Shown one piece after another: positions 25,322 through 33,994 of a stretch of DNA of 64,000 bases (its first letter is position 1; every line of letters starts with the position of its first letter). A model generated the notes under the pieces. The model was not told the DNA's origin. It saw only the letters and a program-made list of their open reading frames with translations, and made no database searches. The translations under genes were made by a program, and so were the position numbers. The DNA comes from Archangium lansingense. GTDB lineage: Bacteria; Myxococcota; Myxococcia; Myxococcales; Myxococcaceae. Location of the stretch: contig NZ_JAPNKA010000001.1 in assembly GCF_026626635.1 (NCBI RefSeq), positions 806,001 to 870,000 of the forward strand, read 5' to 3'.

Positions 25322-26863
25322 CTAACGGGGATGCACCTTCAGCGTGACTTCCGGGTCATTCCCCGCGCCTCCATGGAGGAGGGGAGACTCGCCGCTGCCT
25401 TTGACGTGCTCATCCGCGAAGGCGAGTACCCAGGCGCGGGTGATGGAGGCGGTGCGCTCCGCCGGCTCCAGCGTTCCCGTGTCGAAGGTCTCGGAGTTGA
25501 CCTTGGAGTTGTAGGTCTTCATCAGCTCCAGGAGCAGCGGCAGGTCCGAGAAGGTGAGGTGCCCCGCCTGGGAGACCGAGACCTCGTAGACGGGAGCATG
25601 CCTGTCCTTGATGAAGGCGCGATGGGTGCCGTCATCGTGCTCCTGGGTATGCACCAGGAGGAGCGGCTGGGCGATGCCCTTGTCCCAGGAACCCTGGAAG
25701 GTGCCATCGAGGTTGGAGCAGGCGCGGACACTCGGTTCCTTCTGGCAGACGATGGTCGACGCGGCACCGCCGATGGAGTGTCCGAAGACGCCCACGCGCT
25801 CCAGGTCCAGCCGTCCGGCGAAGCGCCCCTGGGCGTCTCCCGCGTCGAGCGCTCGCACCTGGGAGAGGATGAAGCGCAGGTCCGTCACCAGCACGTCGAA
25901 GTAGGGTGTGCCGAAGAGGCCGGAGGGGTCCTGGGTGTTCGGGGCGTAGCGGCCGTCGGGGAAGATGACCGGACCGTTGGTGTACGTGTGCGAGGTGGCC
26001 ACGACGACGTAGCCATGGCTGGCGAGCTCCTCCAGCACTGACGCGTAGAAGGTAGGCGAGAAGCCAGCCCCGGGTGAGAAGAGGATGATGGGGAAGCGCT
26101 CGCCAGCCGCGAGCGGGGCGTCGGTCACTGAGTGTGTATGGACGAAGTCCAGCATTCCGGGAGGGAGGGTGAGGCCATCCTGCTGGAGCTGAGCGATGCC
26201 CTCGCGGCGTACGAGGAAGTAGGGCGCGGGCTGGGCATGAGGCGTGGATGCGGCGGGATACCAGAGGCGCATCATCAGCTCGCGCTTGTCCTTGCTGGCA
26301 TGGGTGAACGTCTCCTCGCGAGAGGTGTCCACCCAGGAGAAGGCGGTAGTGCCCACGGCGTAGGGGCCGGTGGGGGCGGGCAGCCGGGTGAGGAGGTGGC
26401 CCGAGGCCTGTGCTCGGTCGCATCCGCTCACCTGCGCACCGGCGCGGGTCTTCGCGTCCAGCTTCAGGCGGCTCACCTTCTCGTGGAGGACCCCCTTGTC
26501 CCTCAGCGAGGCGAGAGGGAAGCGCAACACGGCGTCCACCTGGCCATCCCCGTTCACGTCCTGTTCTCGGAGCTCGAGCTCGGCGGACACGTCCGGGGCA
26601 GAGCCGTCCGGGTCGGACAGGGTGGCGGTGGCCGGGTCGAGCGTGCGCACGTCGAGCGTGGCCTCCCCGAGCACGGCCACTTCCAGGGAGCCAGTGCCAG
26701 ACAGCTCCACGACATTCGGGTATGCCCCTGGGAGCACGTCGAGCGCGGTGGTGCCGGTGCAGGCCTCAGGAGGCAGAGGCGGGAGCGGCTCCTTGCCGCA
26801 TCCGGCGGCGAGCACCGTCAGGGCAGTGAGAGCGGCGAGCGAGTGGGAGGGCTTCGGGGACAC
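25322..26863 (-). CDS. PAF-acetylhydrolase-like alpha/beta hydrolase lipoprotein
   Basis: 513 residues from GTG 26863, which has GGAG seven bases upstream and gives a signal peptide ending LTVLAAGC, a lipobox. The first about 170 mature residues form a domain with an 'EQDVNGDGQVDAVLRF' dockerin/FG-GAP-like stretch. The hydrolase part follows: oxyanion region FPIILFSPGAGF, nucleophile Ser363 in GHSIGG, an Asp in NLDGTF, and His in AGHLTFSD, the pattern of platelet-activating-factor acetylhydrolase (isoform II). It probably cleaves short acyl esters of phospholipids or other esters at the cell surface. An upstream EEP-family gene runs in the same direction, 64 bp away, so the two may share a transcript. 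Confidence 0.85.
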   Translation of the reverse strand: MSPKPSHSLAALTALTVLAAGCGKEPLPPLPPEACTGTTALDVLPGAYPNVVELSGTGSLEVAVLGEATLDVRTLDPATATLSDPDGSAPDVSAELELREQDVNGDGQVDAVLRFPLASLRDKGVLHEKVSRLKLDAKTRAGAQVSGCDRAQASGHLLTRLPAPTGPYAVGTTAFSWVDTSREETFTHASKDKRELMMRLWYPAASTPHAQPAPYFLVRREGIAQLQQDGLTLPPGMLDFVHTHSVTDAPLAAGERFPIILFSPGAGFSPTFYASVLEELASHGYVVVATSHTYTNGPVIFPDGRYAPNTQDPSGLFGTPYFDVLVTDLRFILSQVRALDAGDAQGRFAGRLDLERVGVFGHSIGGAASTIVCQKEPSVRACSNLDGTFQGSWDKGIAQPLLLVHTQEHDDGTHRAFIKDRHAPVYEVSVSQAGHLTFSDLPLLLELMKTYNSKVNSETFDTGTLEPAERTASITRAWVLAFADEHVKGSGESPLLHGGAGNDPEVTLKVHPR

Positions 26864-26927
26864 GTCGTATCTCCAAGGAGTGGCTTCGCGGGCGCAGCAT
26901 CTCCTGGAATACCCCCGCGCTGTCTGG

Positions 26928-27707
26928 CTATCTGAAATTGAAGAGTGCGCGGACGGGGAAGTGGTCCGAACCACCCGAGCGCAGCACGCGGGCCTCGGAG
27001 AAGGTGAGCCCGCGCCCGAGGATGTGGTCGATCTCCACCACGGCGGGCAGGGCGGTGTTGGCTCCGGGCCAGGTGTTGCCACACGAGGCACTCGGTCCGT
27101 CACACGAGTGGGTGAAGCCCGCGGTGGCAAAGGTCTTCATCGCATCGGCCTGGCGGCCCTCGTTCATGTCTCCGAGGAGCAGGATGGGAGCCTTCTCGTT
27201 GGCGTAGCGCTCCATCAGCGCCTTGCCCTGTTTCGCACGCAGCTTCGCGTTCTTCTCCAGGGACTCGAGCAGGCCATCGGTCTTGATGTGTTTCGCCCCG
27301 GGCGCCATGAGGTGCACGCACACCACCTTCATCCGCTTCCCACCGAGCTTCACGTCCGCCTCCATGCCAGGAATGCGGTGGGGCTTCTCGGGAAAGCTCT
27401 CCGTGCGCAGCAGCGGATGGCGGCTGGCGATGCCCATGCCCCAGGTGCCTCGCCGCGGCGTGAGCACGGTGTGCGGGTACTCCTTGCCCAGTCGCTTGCG
27501 GAAGGCCTTGGCGAACGTCGGCGTCAGCTCCCGCAGGCAGAGGACGTCGGGCTTCTCCTTCTCGATGACCTCGAGTGACTTCTCGATGTCCTCCGCGGGG
27601 GCGTCGTAGAGGACGTTGTAGGCCATGGCCTTGAAGGGCCAGGTGGGACGGGGCGGGTCTTCAGTTGCCTGGAAGAGGGAGAGCACCGCGAGCAGGGGGG
27701 CGAGCAT
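26928..27707 (-). CDS. Secreted endonuclease/exonuclease/phosphatase family protein
   Basis: 259 residues with a short hydrophobic N-terminus (MLAPLLAVLSLF), likely a signal peptide. The EEP fold is marked by Asn in MAYNVLYD, Glu in LCLRE, His in CVHLMAP, GDMNE, IDHIL and the final SDHFPV, so all catalytic positions are in place. Members cleave phosphodiester or phosphoester bonds in DNA, phosphoinositides or sphingomyelin; the export signal favours an extracellular substrate. It lies upstream of the PAF-acetylhydrolase-like gene on the same strand. Together they could attack phospholipids, which is an inference from family and context only. Confidence 0.85.
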   Translation of the reverse strand: MLAPLLAVLSLFQATEDPPRPTWPFKAMAYNVLYDAPAEDIEKSLEVIEKEKPDVLCLRELTPTFAKAFRKRLGKEYPHTVLTPRRGTWGMGIASRHPLLRTESFPEKPHRIPGMEADVKLGGKRMKVVCVHLMAPGAKHIKTDGLLESLEKNAKLRAKQGKALMERYANEKAPILLLGDMNEGRQADAMKTFATAGFTHSCDGPSASCGNTWPGANTALPAVVEIDHILGRGLTFSEARVLRSGGSDHFPVRALFNFR

Positions 27708-27887
27708 GCCCCTGTTGATTGCAGGGGCGGGGCCAGGGGATTCGTGGTGGGGACGCGGCCACCGGGGGACAGGTCCGTGGCTTTCGGGACGCGGGGCCGC
27801 AGGGGCGTGGCCCGAGGAACGCGCGGGGAGCGCTCGTGTCGCGGGATTCCGCCCGTGTCACGGCGCGCCGCGTCGTACGGGCTGATT

Positions 27888-27901
27888 GTTGGTTAGCCAA
27901 C
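27888..27901. promoter_or_regulatory. Palindromic operator candidate upstream of the uracil-catabolism operon
   Basis: GTTGG-TTAG-CCAAC is a 14-bp palindrome 98 bp upstream of the first gene of the mmsA-urc operon, in an otherwise GC-rich 292-bp gap. A pyrimidine- or aldehyde-responsive repressor could bind here. No regulator gene is adjacent. Confidence 0.35.
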
Positions 27902-27999
27902 GTAGGTCTTTTGCTTGCCTGCTCTCCGCAGATTACCGGTTTCTCCAGGCCCCTTGGTATGCTCCCGCGTCACGCAGTCGTCACCGTGGGGGAGCGCGA

Positions 28000-29484
28000 G
28001 TGTCCTTCGTCCAGTTGCCCGAGAGCGTTACCACCTGCCGCAACCTCGTGGGAGGCGAGTGGCTCGTGCCGCGAGATGCCTCTCTGCTCGATGTCCACAG
28101 TCCCTATACGGGAGGCATCATCGGCCGCGTGCCGATGACGCCCGCGGAGGGTGTGGCCCAGGCCGTGGAGGCCGCACGTGCCGCGGCGTCCGGCTGGCGC
28201 AACACGCCGCTGCGCGAGCGCACCGCGATCATGGCCCGCTTCCGCGCGCTGCTCGAGTCCAACCTGGATCGCCTGGGGCACCTGGCCGCCAGCGAGGCCG
28301 GCAAGACGGTGGCCGAGGCGCGCGCCGGCGTGGCCAAGGGCATCGAGGTGTGTGACTTCGCGCTCTCGCTGCAGAACCTGGACACCGGCGGCGCGATGGA
28401 GGTGAGCCGCGGCGTCACCTGCGAGTTCCGGCGCGAGCCGCTCGGCGTGGTGGCGGGCATTACCCCGTTCAACTTCCCGGCCATGGTGCCGCTGTGGATG
28501 ATTCCCATCGCGGTGACGGTGGGCAACGCCTTCATCCTCAAGCCCTCGGAGAAGGTGCCCCTCACCGCGTGCGCGCTCGGCGAGCTCATGGTGGAGGCGG
28601 GCATTCCGCGCGGCGTCTTCTCCGTGGTGCATGGCGGGCGCGAGACGGTGGAGGCGCTGGTCGCGCACCCGGACGTGCGTGCGGTGGGCTTCGTCGGCTC
28701 ATCCGCCGTGGCGCGGCGCGTGTATTCGGAGGGCAGCGCGCAGGGCAAGCGCGTGCTGGCGCTCGGCGGTGCGAAGAACCACCTCATCGTGGTGCCGGAC
28801 GCGGACGAGGCGCTCACCGCGCAGTCCGTGGTGGACTCCTTCACCGGGTGCGCCGGCCAGCGCTGCATGGCGGCCAGCGTGATGCTCGCGGTGGGAGACG
28901 TGCAGCGGATTGTGGAGCAGGTGCGTGAGCGCGCCTCGCGGTTCGAGCTGGGGCCCGGCATGGGCGCCCTCATCGACCGGGCGAGCCTCAACCGCTTGGA
29001 AGCGGCCATTGCCACCGCGGAGCGCGCGGGGGCTCGGGTGCTGCTGGACGGGCGCGGGAAGAAGCCGGTGGGGGATAAGTGGGCAGGGGGCTACTGGCTC
29101 GGGCCGACGATTCTCGACGGTGTGCGGCCGGACATGGAGGCGGCGCAGCGGGAGCTGTTCGGCCCGGTGCTGTCCATTGTTCGTGTGCCCACGTTGTCGG
29201 CCGCGCTGGAGGTGGAGAACGCCTCGCCGTATGGCAATGCGGCGTCCATCTTCACCACCAATGGTGCGGTGGCTCAGGCCGTGGTCGAGGGCTCGCGCGT
29301 GGGCATGGTGGGCGTCAACGTGGGCGTGCCCGTGCCTCGCGAGCCTTTCTCCTTCGGCGGTACCAATGAATCGAAGTTCGGTCACGGCGACATCACGGGC
29401 GCGTCCAGCCTTGGTTTCTGGACGGACCTGAAGAAGGTCACTCGCAAGTGGACCACGCGCACCGATGGTAGCTGGATGAGCTGA
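28000..29484 (+). CDS. mmsA: CoA-acylating (methyl)malonate-semialdehyde dehydrogenase
   Basis: 494 residues from GTG 28000, preceded by a GGGGGAG tract; the ORF open from 27886 has no family match before this point. An ALDH fold of the MMSDH type: EVSRGVTCEFRREPLGVVAGITPFNFP, KPSEKVP, and catalytic Cys289 in the subfamily motif GCAGQRCMA. These enzymes convert malonate semialdehyde or methylmalonate semialdehyde to acetyl-CoA or propionyl-CoA with NAD and CoA. The next gene, urc1, starts 14 bp downstream. In this operon the likely substrate is malonate semialdehyde, linked to the 3-hydroxypropionate end of uracil breakdown. A general role in valine or inositol catabolism cannot be excluded. 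Confidence 0.9.
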   Translation: MSFVQLPESVTTCRNLVGGEWLVPRDASLLDVHSPYTGGIIGRVPMTPAEGVAQAVEAARAAASGWRNTPLRERTAIMARFRALLESNLDRLGHLAASEAGKTVAEARAGVAKGIEVCDFALSLQNLDTGGAMEVSRGVTCEFRREPLGVVAGITPFNFPAMVPLWMIPIAVTVGNAFILKPSEKVPLTACALGELMVEAGIPRGVFSVVHGGRETVEALVAHPDVRAVGFVGSSAVARRVYSEGSAQGKRVLALGGAKNHLIVVPDADEALTAQSVVDSFTGCAGQRCMAASVMLAVGDVQRIVEQVRERASRFELGPGMGALIDRASLNRLEAAIATAERAGARVLLDGRGKKPVGDKWAGGYWLGPTILDGVRPDMEAAQRELFGPVLSIVRVPTLSAALEVENASPYGNAASIFTTNGAVAQAVVEGSRVGMVGVNVGVPVPREPFSFGGTNESKFGHGDITGASSLGFWTDLKKVTRKWTTRTDGSWMS

Positions 29485-29498
29485 GAAGAGGATTCCCC

Positions 29499-30752
29499 AT
29501 GCCAGACAAGAAGCCCGTCAATCACATCCGTCTCACCTCGCATCCGGACAGCGATTCCCAGGTCGCCCCCATCCGTTGGGGAGACCCCGACCCGTTGCGC
29601 CGGGGGCCTGTCATCGCCACGCTGACCGAGCCGGCGAACCGCAACGTCATCGGCACGCACTCGGGCTCGTACGCCATCTACCGGGCCGTCGCCGTGGCCG
29701 CCGGGCAGCTCACGCAGGACCATCGGGCGGACCTTACCAACACCGCCCCCGCGGTGCAGATCGGTCCCCACAAGTCCTGGGAGAACACCGAGCGCATCGT
29801 GTCGATGGACCCGTGGGGCGCGGTGGCTCCGCAGGTCTTCCGCGCTCAGCTGGAGCAGGGCGTGGACATCCGGCCCTCGATTGCCATCACCCGCGCGCAC
29901 ATCAACATGCCCGAGCTGCGCGATGCCATCACCGCCGGCCGCCTCAAGCCGGATGGGAACATCCTCTGCGCCAACGGTGACGTGAGCGTGGTGAAGGCCG
30001 CGGTGGAGCCGGTGTGGTACCTGCCCGGCATCGCCAAGCGCTTCGGTCTCACGGAGGCGCAGCTGCGCCGGGGTCTCTTCGAGCAGACCGGCGGCATGTT
30101 CCCCGAGCTCATCACCCGCTCGGATCTGGAGGTGTTCCTGCCGCCCATCGGTGGCCTGACCCTCTACTTCTTCGGGGACATGGACTCCATCTCCAACCCG
30201 GACATCCCGCTGGCGGTGCGCGTGCACGACGAGTGCAACGGCTCGGACGTGTTCGGCAGCGACATTTGCACGTGCCGGCCGTACCTCACGCATGGCATCG
30301 AGGTGTGCATCCAGACGGCGCAGGCGGGCGGGGCGGGTGTCATCGTCTACTCGCGCAAGGAGGGCCGCGCGCTGGGCGAGGTGACGAAGTTCCTCGTGTA
30401 CAACGCGCGCAAGCGCCAGGAGGGCGGCGACTCGGCGGCCACCTACTTCCACCGCACCGAGTGCGTGGCCGGTGTGCAGGACATGCGCTTCCAGGAGCTG
30501 ATGCCGGACGCGCTGCACTGGCTGGGCATCACCCGCATCCACCGCTTCGTGTCCATGAGCGACATGAAGCACGACGCCATCGTCCGCTCGGGCATCGAAA
30601 TCCTGGAGCGCGTGCCGATCCCGGAGGAGCTCGTCCCCGCGGATGCCAAGGTGGAGATGGAGGCGAAGAAGGCCGCTGGTTATTTCACCACGGGCAAGGT
30701 GGCCTCGAAGGAGGAGCTCGCCGAGGTGAAGGGCAGGTCGCTCGATGCGTGA
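29499..30752 (+). CDS. urc1: URC1: GTP cyclohydrolase II-like uracil-catabolism protein
   Basis: 417 residues. The C-terminal half is RibA-like: zinc Cys ligands in DECNGSDVFGSDICTC, then RKEGRALGEVTKFLVYN in place of the 'QEGRGIGL' loop. The N-terminal about 180 residues (GTHSGSYAIYRAVAVAAG; ITRAHINMPE) are absent from riboflavin-pathway RibA but typical of URC1 proteins. In the yeast Lachancea kluyveri URC1 is required for the URC route of uracil breakdown. Its start follows AAGAGGATTCCCC 14 bp after mmsA, and its end overlaps urc4 by 8 bp, so a role in riboflavin synthesis is unlikely. Family and context agree. Confidence 0.88.
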   Translation: MPDKKPVNHIRLTSHPDSDSQVAPIRWGDPDPLRRGPVIATLTEPANRNVIGTHSGSYAIYRAVAVAAGQLTQDHRADLTNTAPAVQIGPHKSWENTERIVSMDPWGAVAPQVFRAQLEQGVDIRPSIAITRAHINMPELRDAITAGRLKPDGNILCANGDVSVVKAAVEPVWYLPGIAKRFGLTEAQLRRGLFEQTGGMFPELITRSDLEVFLPPIGGLTLYFFGDMDSISNPDIPLAVRVHDECNGSDVFGSDICTCRPYLTHGIEVCIQTAQAGGAGVIVYSRKEGRALGEVTKFLVYNARKRQEGGDSAATYFHRTECVAGVQDMRFQELMPDALHWLGITRIHRFVSMSDMKHDAIVRSGIEILERVPIPEELVPADAKVEMEAKKAAGYFTTGKVASKEELAEVKGRSLDA

Positions 30753-31935
30753 GCCCTCGCCAACCGTGGCATACCTGCTCAGCACGCGGGCCATCCGCGA
30801 GCGCTGTCGGGCCCTGCTGGAGCTGGGGCTCGCCGGGAAGCTGAAGCACTTCCGCGTGGACCCGGAGCGGCTGACCACCGTGGCGGACTACGTGCTGGCC
30901 GTCACACGCGAGTCGTACCCCACGCTGGACATTCCAGTGCACAGCCGGTGGGGGCACTTCGACGTGGGTGGGGTGAGGCGCAACGCGGAGCTGGATGCGC
31001 GGCTGGCCTCGCTGCCGCGCGCCGAGCGGGCCCGGGCGAAGTTGGACCTGGTCATCACGAGCGTGCTGCTGGACGCGGGCAGCGGGCCCACGTGGAAGTA
31101 TGTGGAGCCCGGCGGAAGCACGTATGCGCGCTCCGAGGGCCTGGCCGTGGCCAGCTTCCACATGTTCCTCGCGGGGGCGTTCTCCTCGGACCCGAGTCAG
31201 CCGCTGCGGGCGGATGCCGAGGGGCTGCAGCGGTTGAGCCTCGAGGCGCTGGCGCGGGGCTTCCAGGTGACGGAGTCCAACCCGCTGGCGGGCCTGGAGG
31301 GACGGCTCTCGCTGCTGCAAGGGCTGGGACGGGCGCTGCCGAGGCCCGGAGCGCTCTATGACGCGCTCGCGGCGCGGGGGACACGTGTCCACGCGACGGA
31401 GGTGCTGGGCGAGGTGTTGAAGTCGCTGGGGTCCATCTGGCCGGGGCGCACCACGCTGGAAGGGGTGAACCTGGGCGACGTGTGGACGCACTCGATGCTG
31501 GGCGCCGAAGGGAGCCCGGAGTCGCTGGTGCCCTTCCACAAGCTGTCCCAGTGGCTGACGTATTCGCTGCTGGAGCCGCTGGAGGAAGGCGGCATCACGG
31601 TGACGGACCTGGACGCGCTCACCGGACTGCCCGAGTACCGTAACGGCGGGCTGTTGGTGGACATGGGCTTGTTGGTGCCGAGGGACCCGCGGCTGCTGAC
31701 GGAGGCGTTCAAGCCGGGCTCGGAGCCGATCGTGGAGTGGCGGGCGCTGACGGTGGCGCTGCTGGACGAGGTGGCGAAGCGGGTGCGCGAGCGGCTGGGG
31801 ATGACGGCGGAGCAGCTTCCGCTGGCGAAGGTGCTGCAGGGTGGGACGTGGACCGCGGGCAGGAAGATCGCCGCGGAGAAGCGTCCGGGAGGCACGCCGC
31901 CCATTCGCATTGAGAGTGACGGGACGGTGTTCTGA
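30745..31935 (+). CDS. urc4: URC4: DUF1688 uracil-catabolism protein
   Basis: 396 residues of the DUF1688 family. Key segments are YLLSTRAIRERC at the N-terminus, SRWGHFDVGG, a 'TWKYVEPGG' loop, HKLSQWLTYSLLEP and the closing TWTAGRKIAAEKRPGG. URC4 is essential for uracil use in the yeast URC pathway and is thought to act on the ribosylurea-type intermediate, but its exact chemistry is not settled. The start ATG lies inside the end of urc1 (ATGCGTGA), so translation is probably coupled. The uracil phosphoribosyltransferase gene follows after 78 bp, completing the conserved URC1-URC4-UPRT trio. Confidence 0.88.
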   Translation: MREPSPTVAYLLSTRAIRERCRALLELGLAGKLKHFRVDPERLTTVADYVLAVTRESYPTLDIPVHSRWGHFDVGGVRRNAELDARLASLPRAERARAKLDLVITSVLLDAGSGPTWKYVEPGGSTYARSEGLAVASFHMFLAGAFSSDPSQPLRADAEGLQRLSLEALARGFQVTESNPLAGLEGRLSLLQGLGRALPRPGALYDALAARGTRVHATEVLGEVLKSLGSIWPGRTTLEGVNLGDVWTHSMLGAEGSPESLVPFHKLSQWLTYSLLEPLEEGGITVTDLDALTGLPEYRNGGLLVDMGLLVPRDPRLLTEAFKPGSEPIVEWRALTVALLDEVAKRVRERLGMTAEQLPLAKVLQGGTWTAGRKIAAEKRPGGTPPIRIESDGTVF

Positions 31936-31937
31936 GA

Positions 31938-31978
31938 GGGACCCCCTCTCCCTCTGGGAGAGGGTGGGGGTGAGGGTC
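31938..31978. repeat. Intergenic palindromic repeat, copy 3, with T-rich end
   Basis: CCCTCTCCC-tct-GGGAGAGGG followed by GGGGGTGAGGG lies between urc4 and upp. It is the reverse complement of the 13735 copy in its overall plan. TTCTTTCTTTTT follows, so it could also attenuate transcription into upp. Confidence 0.6.
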
Positions 31979-32013
31979 TTCTTTCTTTTTGCTCGAGCGA
32001 CGAGGAGAGTGCC

Positions 32014-32652
32014 GTGACGTACTCTGACAACTGCACCGTGGTGGACCACCCGCTGGTGAAGCACAAGTTGACCCTGATGCGGCGCAAGGACACGAGCACG
32101 GCCTCGTTCCGTGCGCTGCTGCAGGAGATCTCCCTGCTACTCGCCTACGAGGCGATGAGGGACCTGAAGCTGCGCGATGAGACCATCGAGACTCCGATGA
32201 TGGAGACGGTGGCGCCGGTCCTGGATGGAAAGAAGCTGGTGCTGGTGGCCATTCTCCGGGCGGGACAGGGCATCCTGGACGGGATGCTGCATCTGGTGCC
32301 GAGCGCTCGCGTGGGACACATCGGCCTGTACCGGGATCCAAAGACGCTGGCGGCGGTGGAGTACTACTACAAGGTGCCGAGCCAGCTCGCGGACCGCGAC
32401 GTCATCATGTGTGACCCGATGCTGGCGACGGGGAACTCGGCGGTGGCGGCGCTCAACCGCGTGAAGCGCAGCAAGCCGGGGAGCCTGCGCTTCGTGTGTC
32501 TGCTGGCCTGCCCCGAGGGCCTGGCCAACCTACGTGAGCACCACCCGGACGTGCATGTCTTCACGGCCGCGGTGGACGAGAAGCTGAACGAGCACGGCTA
32601 CATCCTGCCGGGCCTGGGAGACGCGGGCGACCGGCTCTTCGGTACGAAGTAG
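32014..32652 (+). CDS. upp: Uracil phosphoribosyltransferase
   Basis: 212 residues from GTG 32014 after GAGGAGAG. A full-length UPRT: N-terminal [28 protein letters not shown], and the PRPP loop [11 protein letters not shown] followed by the uracil-binding [12 protein letters not shown]. It makes UMP from uracil and PRPP. In the URC pathway this is the first step (URC6/FUR1 in yeast), so here it probably serves catabolism as well as salvage. It is the last gene of the operon, downstream of the repeat at 31938-31978, which may lower its expression relative to urc1/urc4. Confidence 0.95.
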   Translation: MTYSDNCTVVDHPLVKHKLTLMRRKDTSTASFRALLQEISLLLAYEAMRDLKLRDETIETPMMETVAPVLDGKKLVLVAILRAGQGILDGMLHLVPSARVGHIGLYRDPKTLAAVEYYYKVPSQLADRDVIMCDPMLATGNSAVAALNRVKRSKPGSLRFVCLLACPEGLANLREHHPDVHVFTAAVDEKLNEHGYILPGLGDAGDRLFGTK

Positions 32653-32686
32653 CTCGGGGTCGTGGGGCCATGCATGCTGCCGGAGC

Positions 32687-33988
32687 ATGAGTACCTGCTC
32701 CTGGCCGCGCATGGCCGTGGCCCTATGGCTTGTCCTGGCGGTTTCGTGTGTCACGTCTCCGGAGGAGTTGCCTCTGGAGGGGCGGAACCGGGTTCAGCCC
32801 AAGGTGGTGCGGACGAGCGCGCTGCCCGGGGGTGCACTGAGGCTCACGTTCGAGCCGGTGGCACCGGCCCCGGTCCTGGAACAGCTGAGAGTGGAAGAGG
32901 CGCGGGCGGTACTCGCGGCCTTCCATGAATCGTTTCCGCGAGAGAAGGGCCGCCGATTCCGGCTCGTGCGGACGTCGACGGAGCCGGGGCCCGAGGAGTG
33001 GGAGCAGCGGCTGCGCGAGGAGTTCGTGTCCCGCTATGGCCCGCCCGTGGTGCCGCTGCCTGGGGCACTGGAGACGAGCCCTGTCTTTCTGGCCCTGAAA
33101 CTGTCTCCCCGCTACATGGGCGAGGGCGTAAGGGACGCGGCTCAGGAGCTGTTCAGCTCACGCCTCTTTCTGTCGAGCGTGGCCCTGTCGGTATTGGTGT
33201 ACTTCGCGGCGTGGGTGGCGCCGGAGCCCATCTTCACCAAGGCGTTCGTGACGGCGCTGACGCTGAGGGTTGCGCTGGTGGTGGGGGTGCTGGAACTCAA
33301 CCAGTTCGCGCGGGCGTGCGCGAGGCTGTATCAGGAGGCAGAGGCGGCGAGGACGGTGGAGGAGTTGGAGGCGGTGGCGGAGCGCTTCGGAAAGGCGGTG
33401 GGAGGAACGGGGCTGAGGGTGCTGATGCTGGTGGCCAGCATGGGCGTGGCCAAGGGGCTGCCAGAGGTGCCCCAGGGAGGACTCGGGGCGCTGTTGCGCG
33501 CGCCTCGGTACTCGCTTCCCGGGGGAATATCGATGGGGAGCGCGTCGACGGTGCAGATGGTGGCCGATGGCACCATCATCGCGACGGGAGTAGCGGCGGG
33601 CACGGCGGCAGCCTCCCCCGTGGGCAGCGCCTGCACGGACGGCTCCGAGAGCCAGGACGGCTACCACTGGCACCACCTAGCCACGAACAAGAATGACATC
33701 TCGGAGCGTTTCGGAGGCCCGTGGACTCCCAGGTTCGAGCAGCTCTTCGAACTGGCGGGGATGAGCCTGGACGCGGCGGAGAACCTCGTCTACCTCAAGG
33801 GCCACAAAGGTCCCCACCCAGAGGCGTACCATGAGGCGGTGTTCGAGAAACTCAACAGCGAGCTTCGAGACTGCGGAGCCGTTTCTCGATGTAGAGGCAA
33901 GCTGCTGGAGGCGCTTGGACGGCTCGCGGAGGAGGTATGCACCCCTGGGTCACGACTCCATCGATTGGTGACGAAGTCTCACGAGTGA
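32687..33988 (+). CDS. Lipoprotein polymorphic toxin with AHH-type nuclease C-terminus
   Basis: 433 residues. The signal peptide ends LVLAVSC, a lipobox, so the protein should be lipidated. The middle has strong hydrophobic stretches (SSVALSVLVYFAAWV; VALVVGVLELNQF; then a Gly/Ala-rich one), perhaps for membrane passage. The C-terminal about 110 residues hold HWHHLATNKND near 327-337, FEQLFELAGMSLDAAENLVYL, and GHKGPHPEAYHEAV: the AHH group of the HNH/endonuclease VII superfamily. The plan fits Sit-type lipoprotein toxins of Myxococcus, passed between siblings by outer-membrane exchange, but no SitB-like gene lies beside it. The immunity gene starts 6 bp after the stop. The start at 32687 could instead be the ATG at 32711. 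Confidence 0.82.
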   Translation: MSTCSWPRMAVALWLVLAVSCVTSPEELPLEGRNRVQPKVVRTSALPGGALRLTFEPVAPAPVLEQLRVEEARAVLAAFHESFPREKGRRFRLVRTSTEPGPEEWEQRLREEFVSRYGPPVVPLPGALETSPVFLALKLSPRYMGEGVRDAAQELFSSRLFLSSVALSVLVYFAAWVAPEPIFTKAFVTALTLRVALVVGVLELNQFARACARLYQEAEAARTVEELEAVAERFGKAVGGTGLRVLMLVASMGVAKGLPEVPQGGLGALLRAPRYSLPGGISMGSASTVQMVADGTIIATGVAAGTAAASPVGSACTDGSESQDGYHWHHLATNKNDISERFGGPWTPRFEQLFELAGMSLDAAENLVYLKGHKGPHPEAYHEAVFEKLNSELRDCGAVSRCRGKLLEALGRLAEEVCTPGSRLHRLVTKSHE

Positions 33989-33994
33989 AGCCGG

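Noticed and set aside
27625-27885. Small plus-strand frame before mmsA
   Set aside because: It overlaps the start of the EEP gene in antisense and is Gly/Arg-rich without a ribosome-binding site or similarity pattern.
29499-30752. Reading the RibA-like gene as riboflavin-pathway GTP cyclohydrolase II
   Set aside because: It has the long N-terminal URC1 region and is embedded with urc4 and upp, with no other rib genes around.
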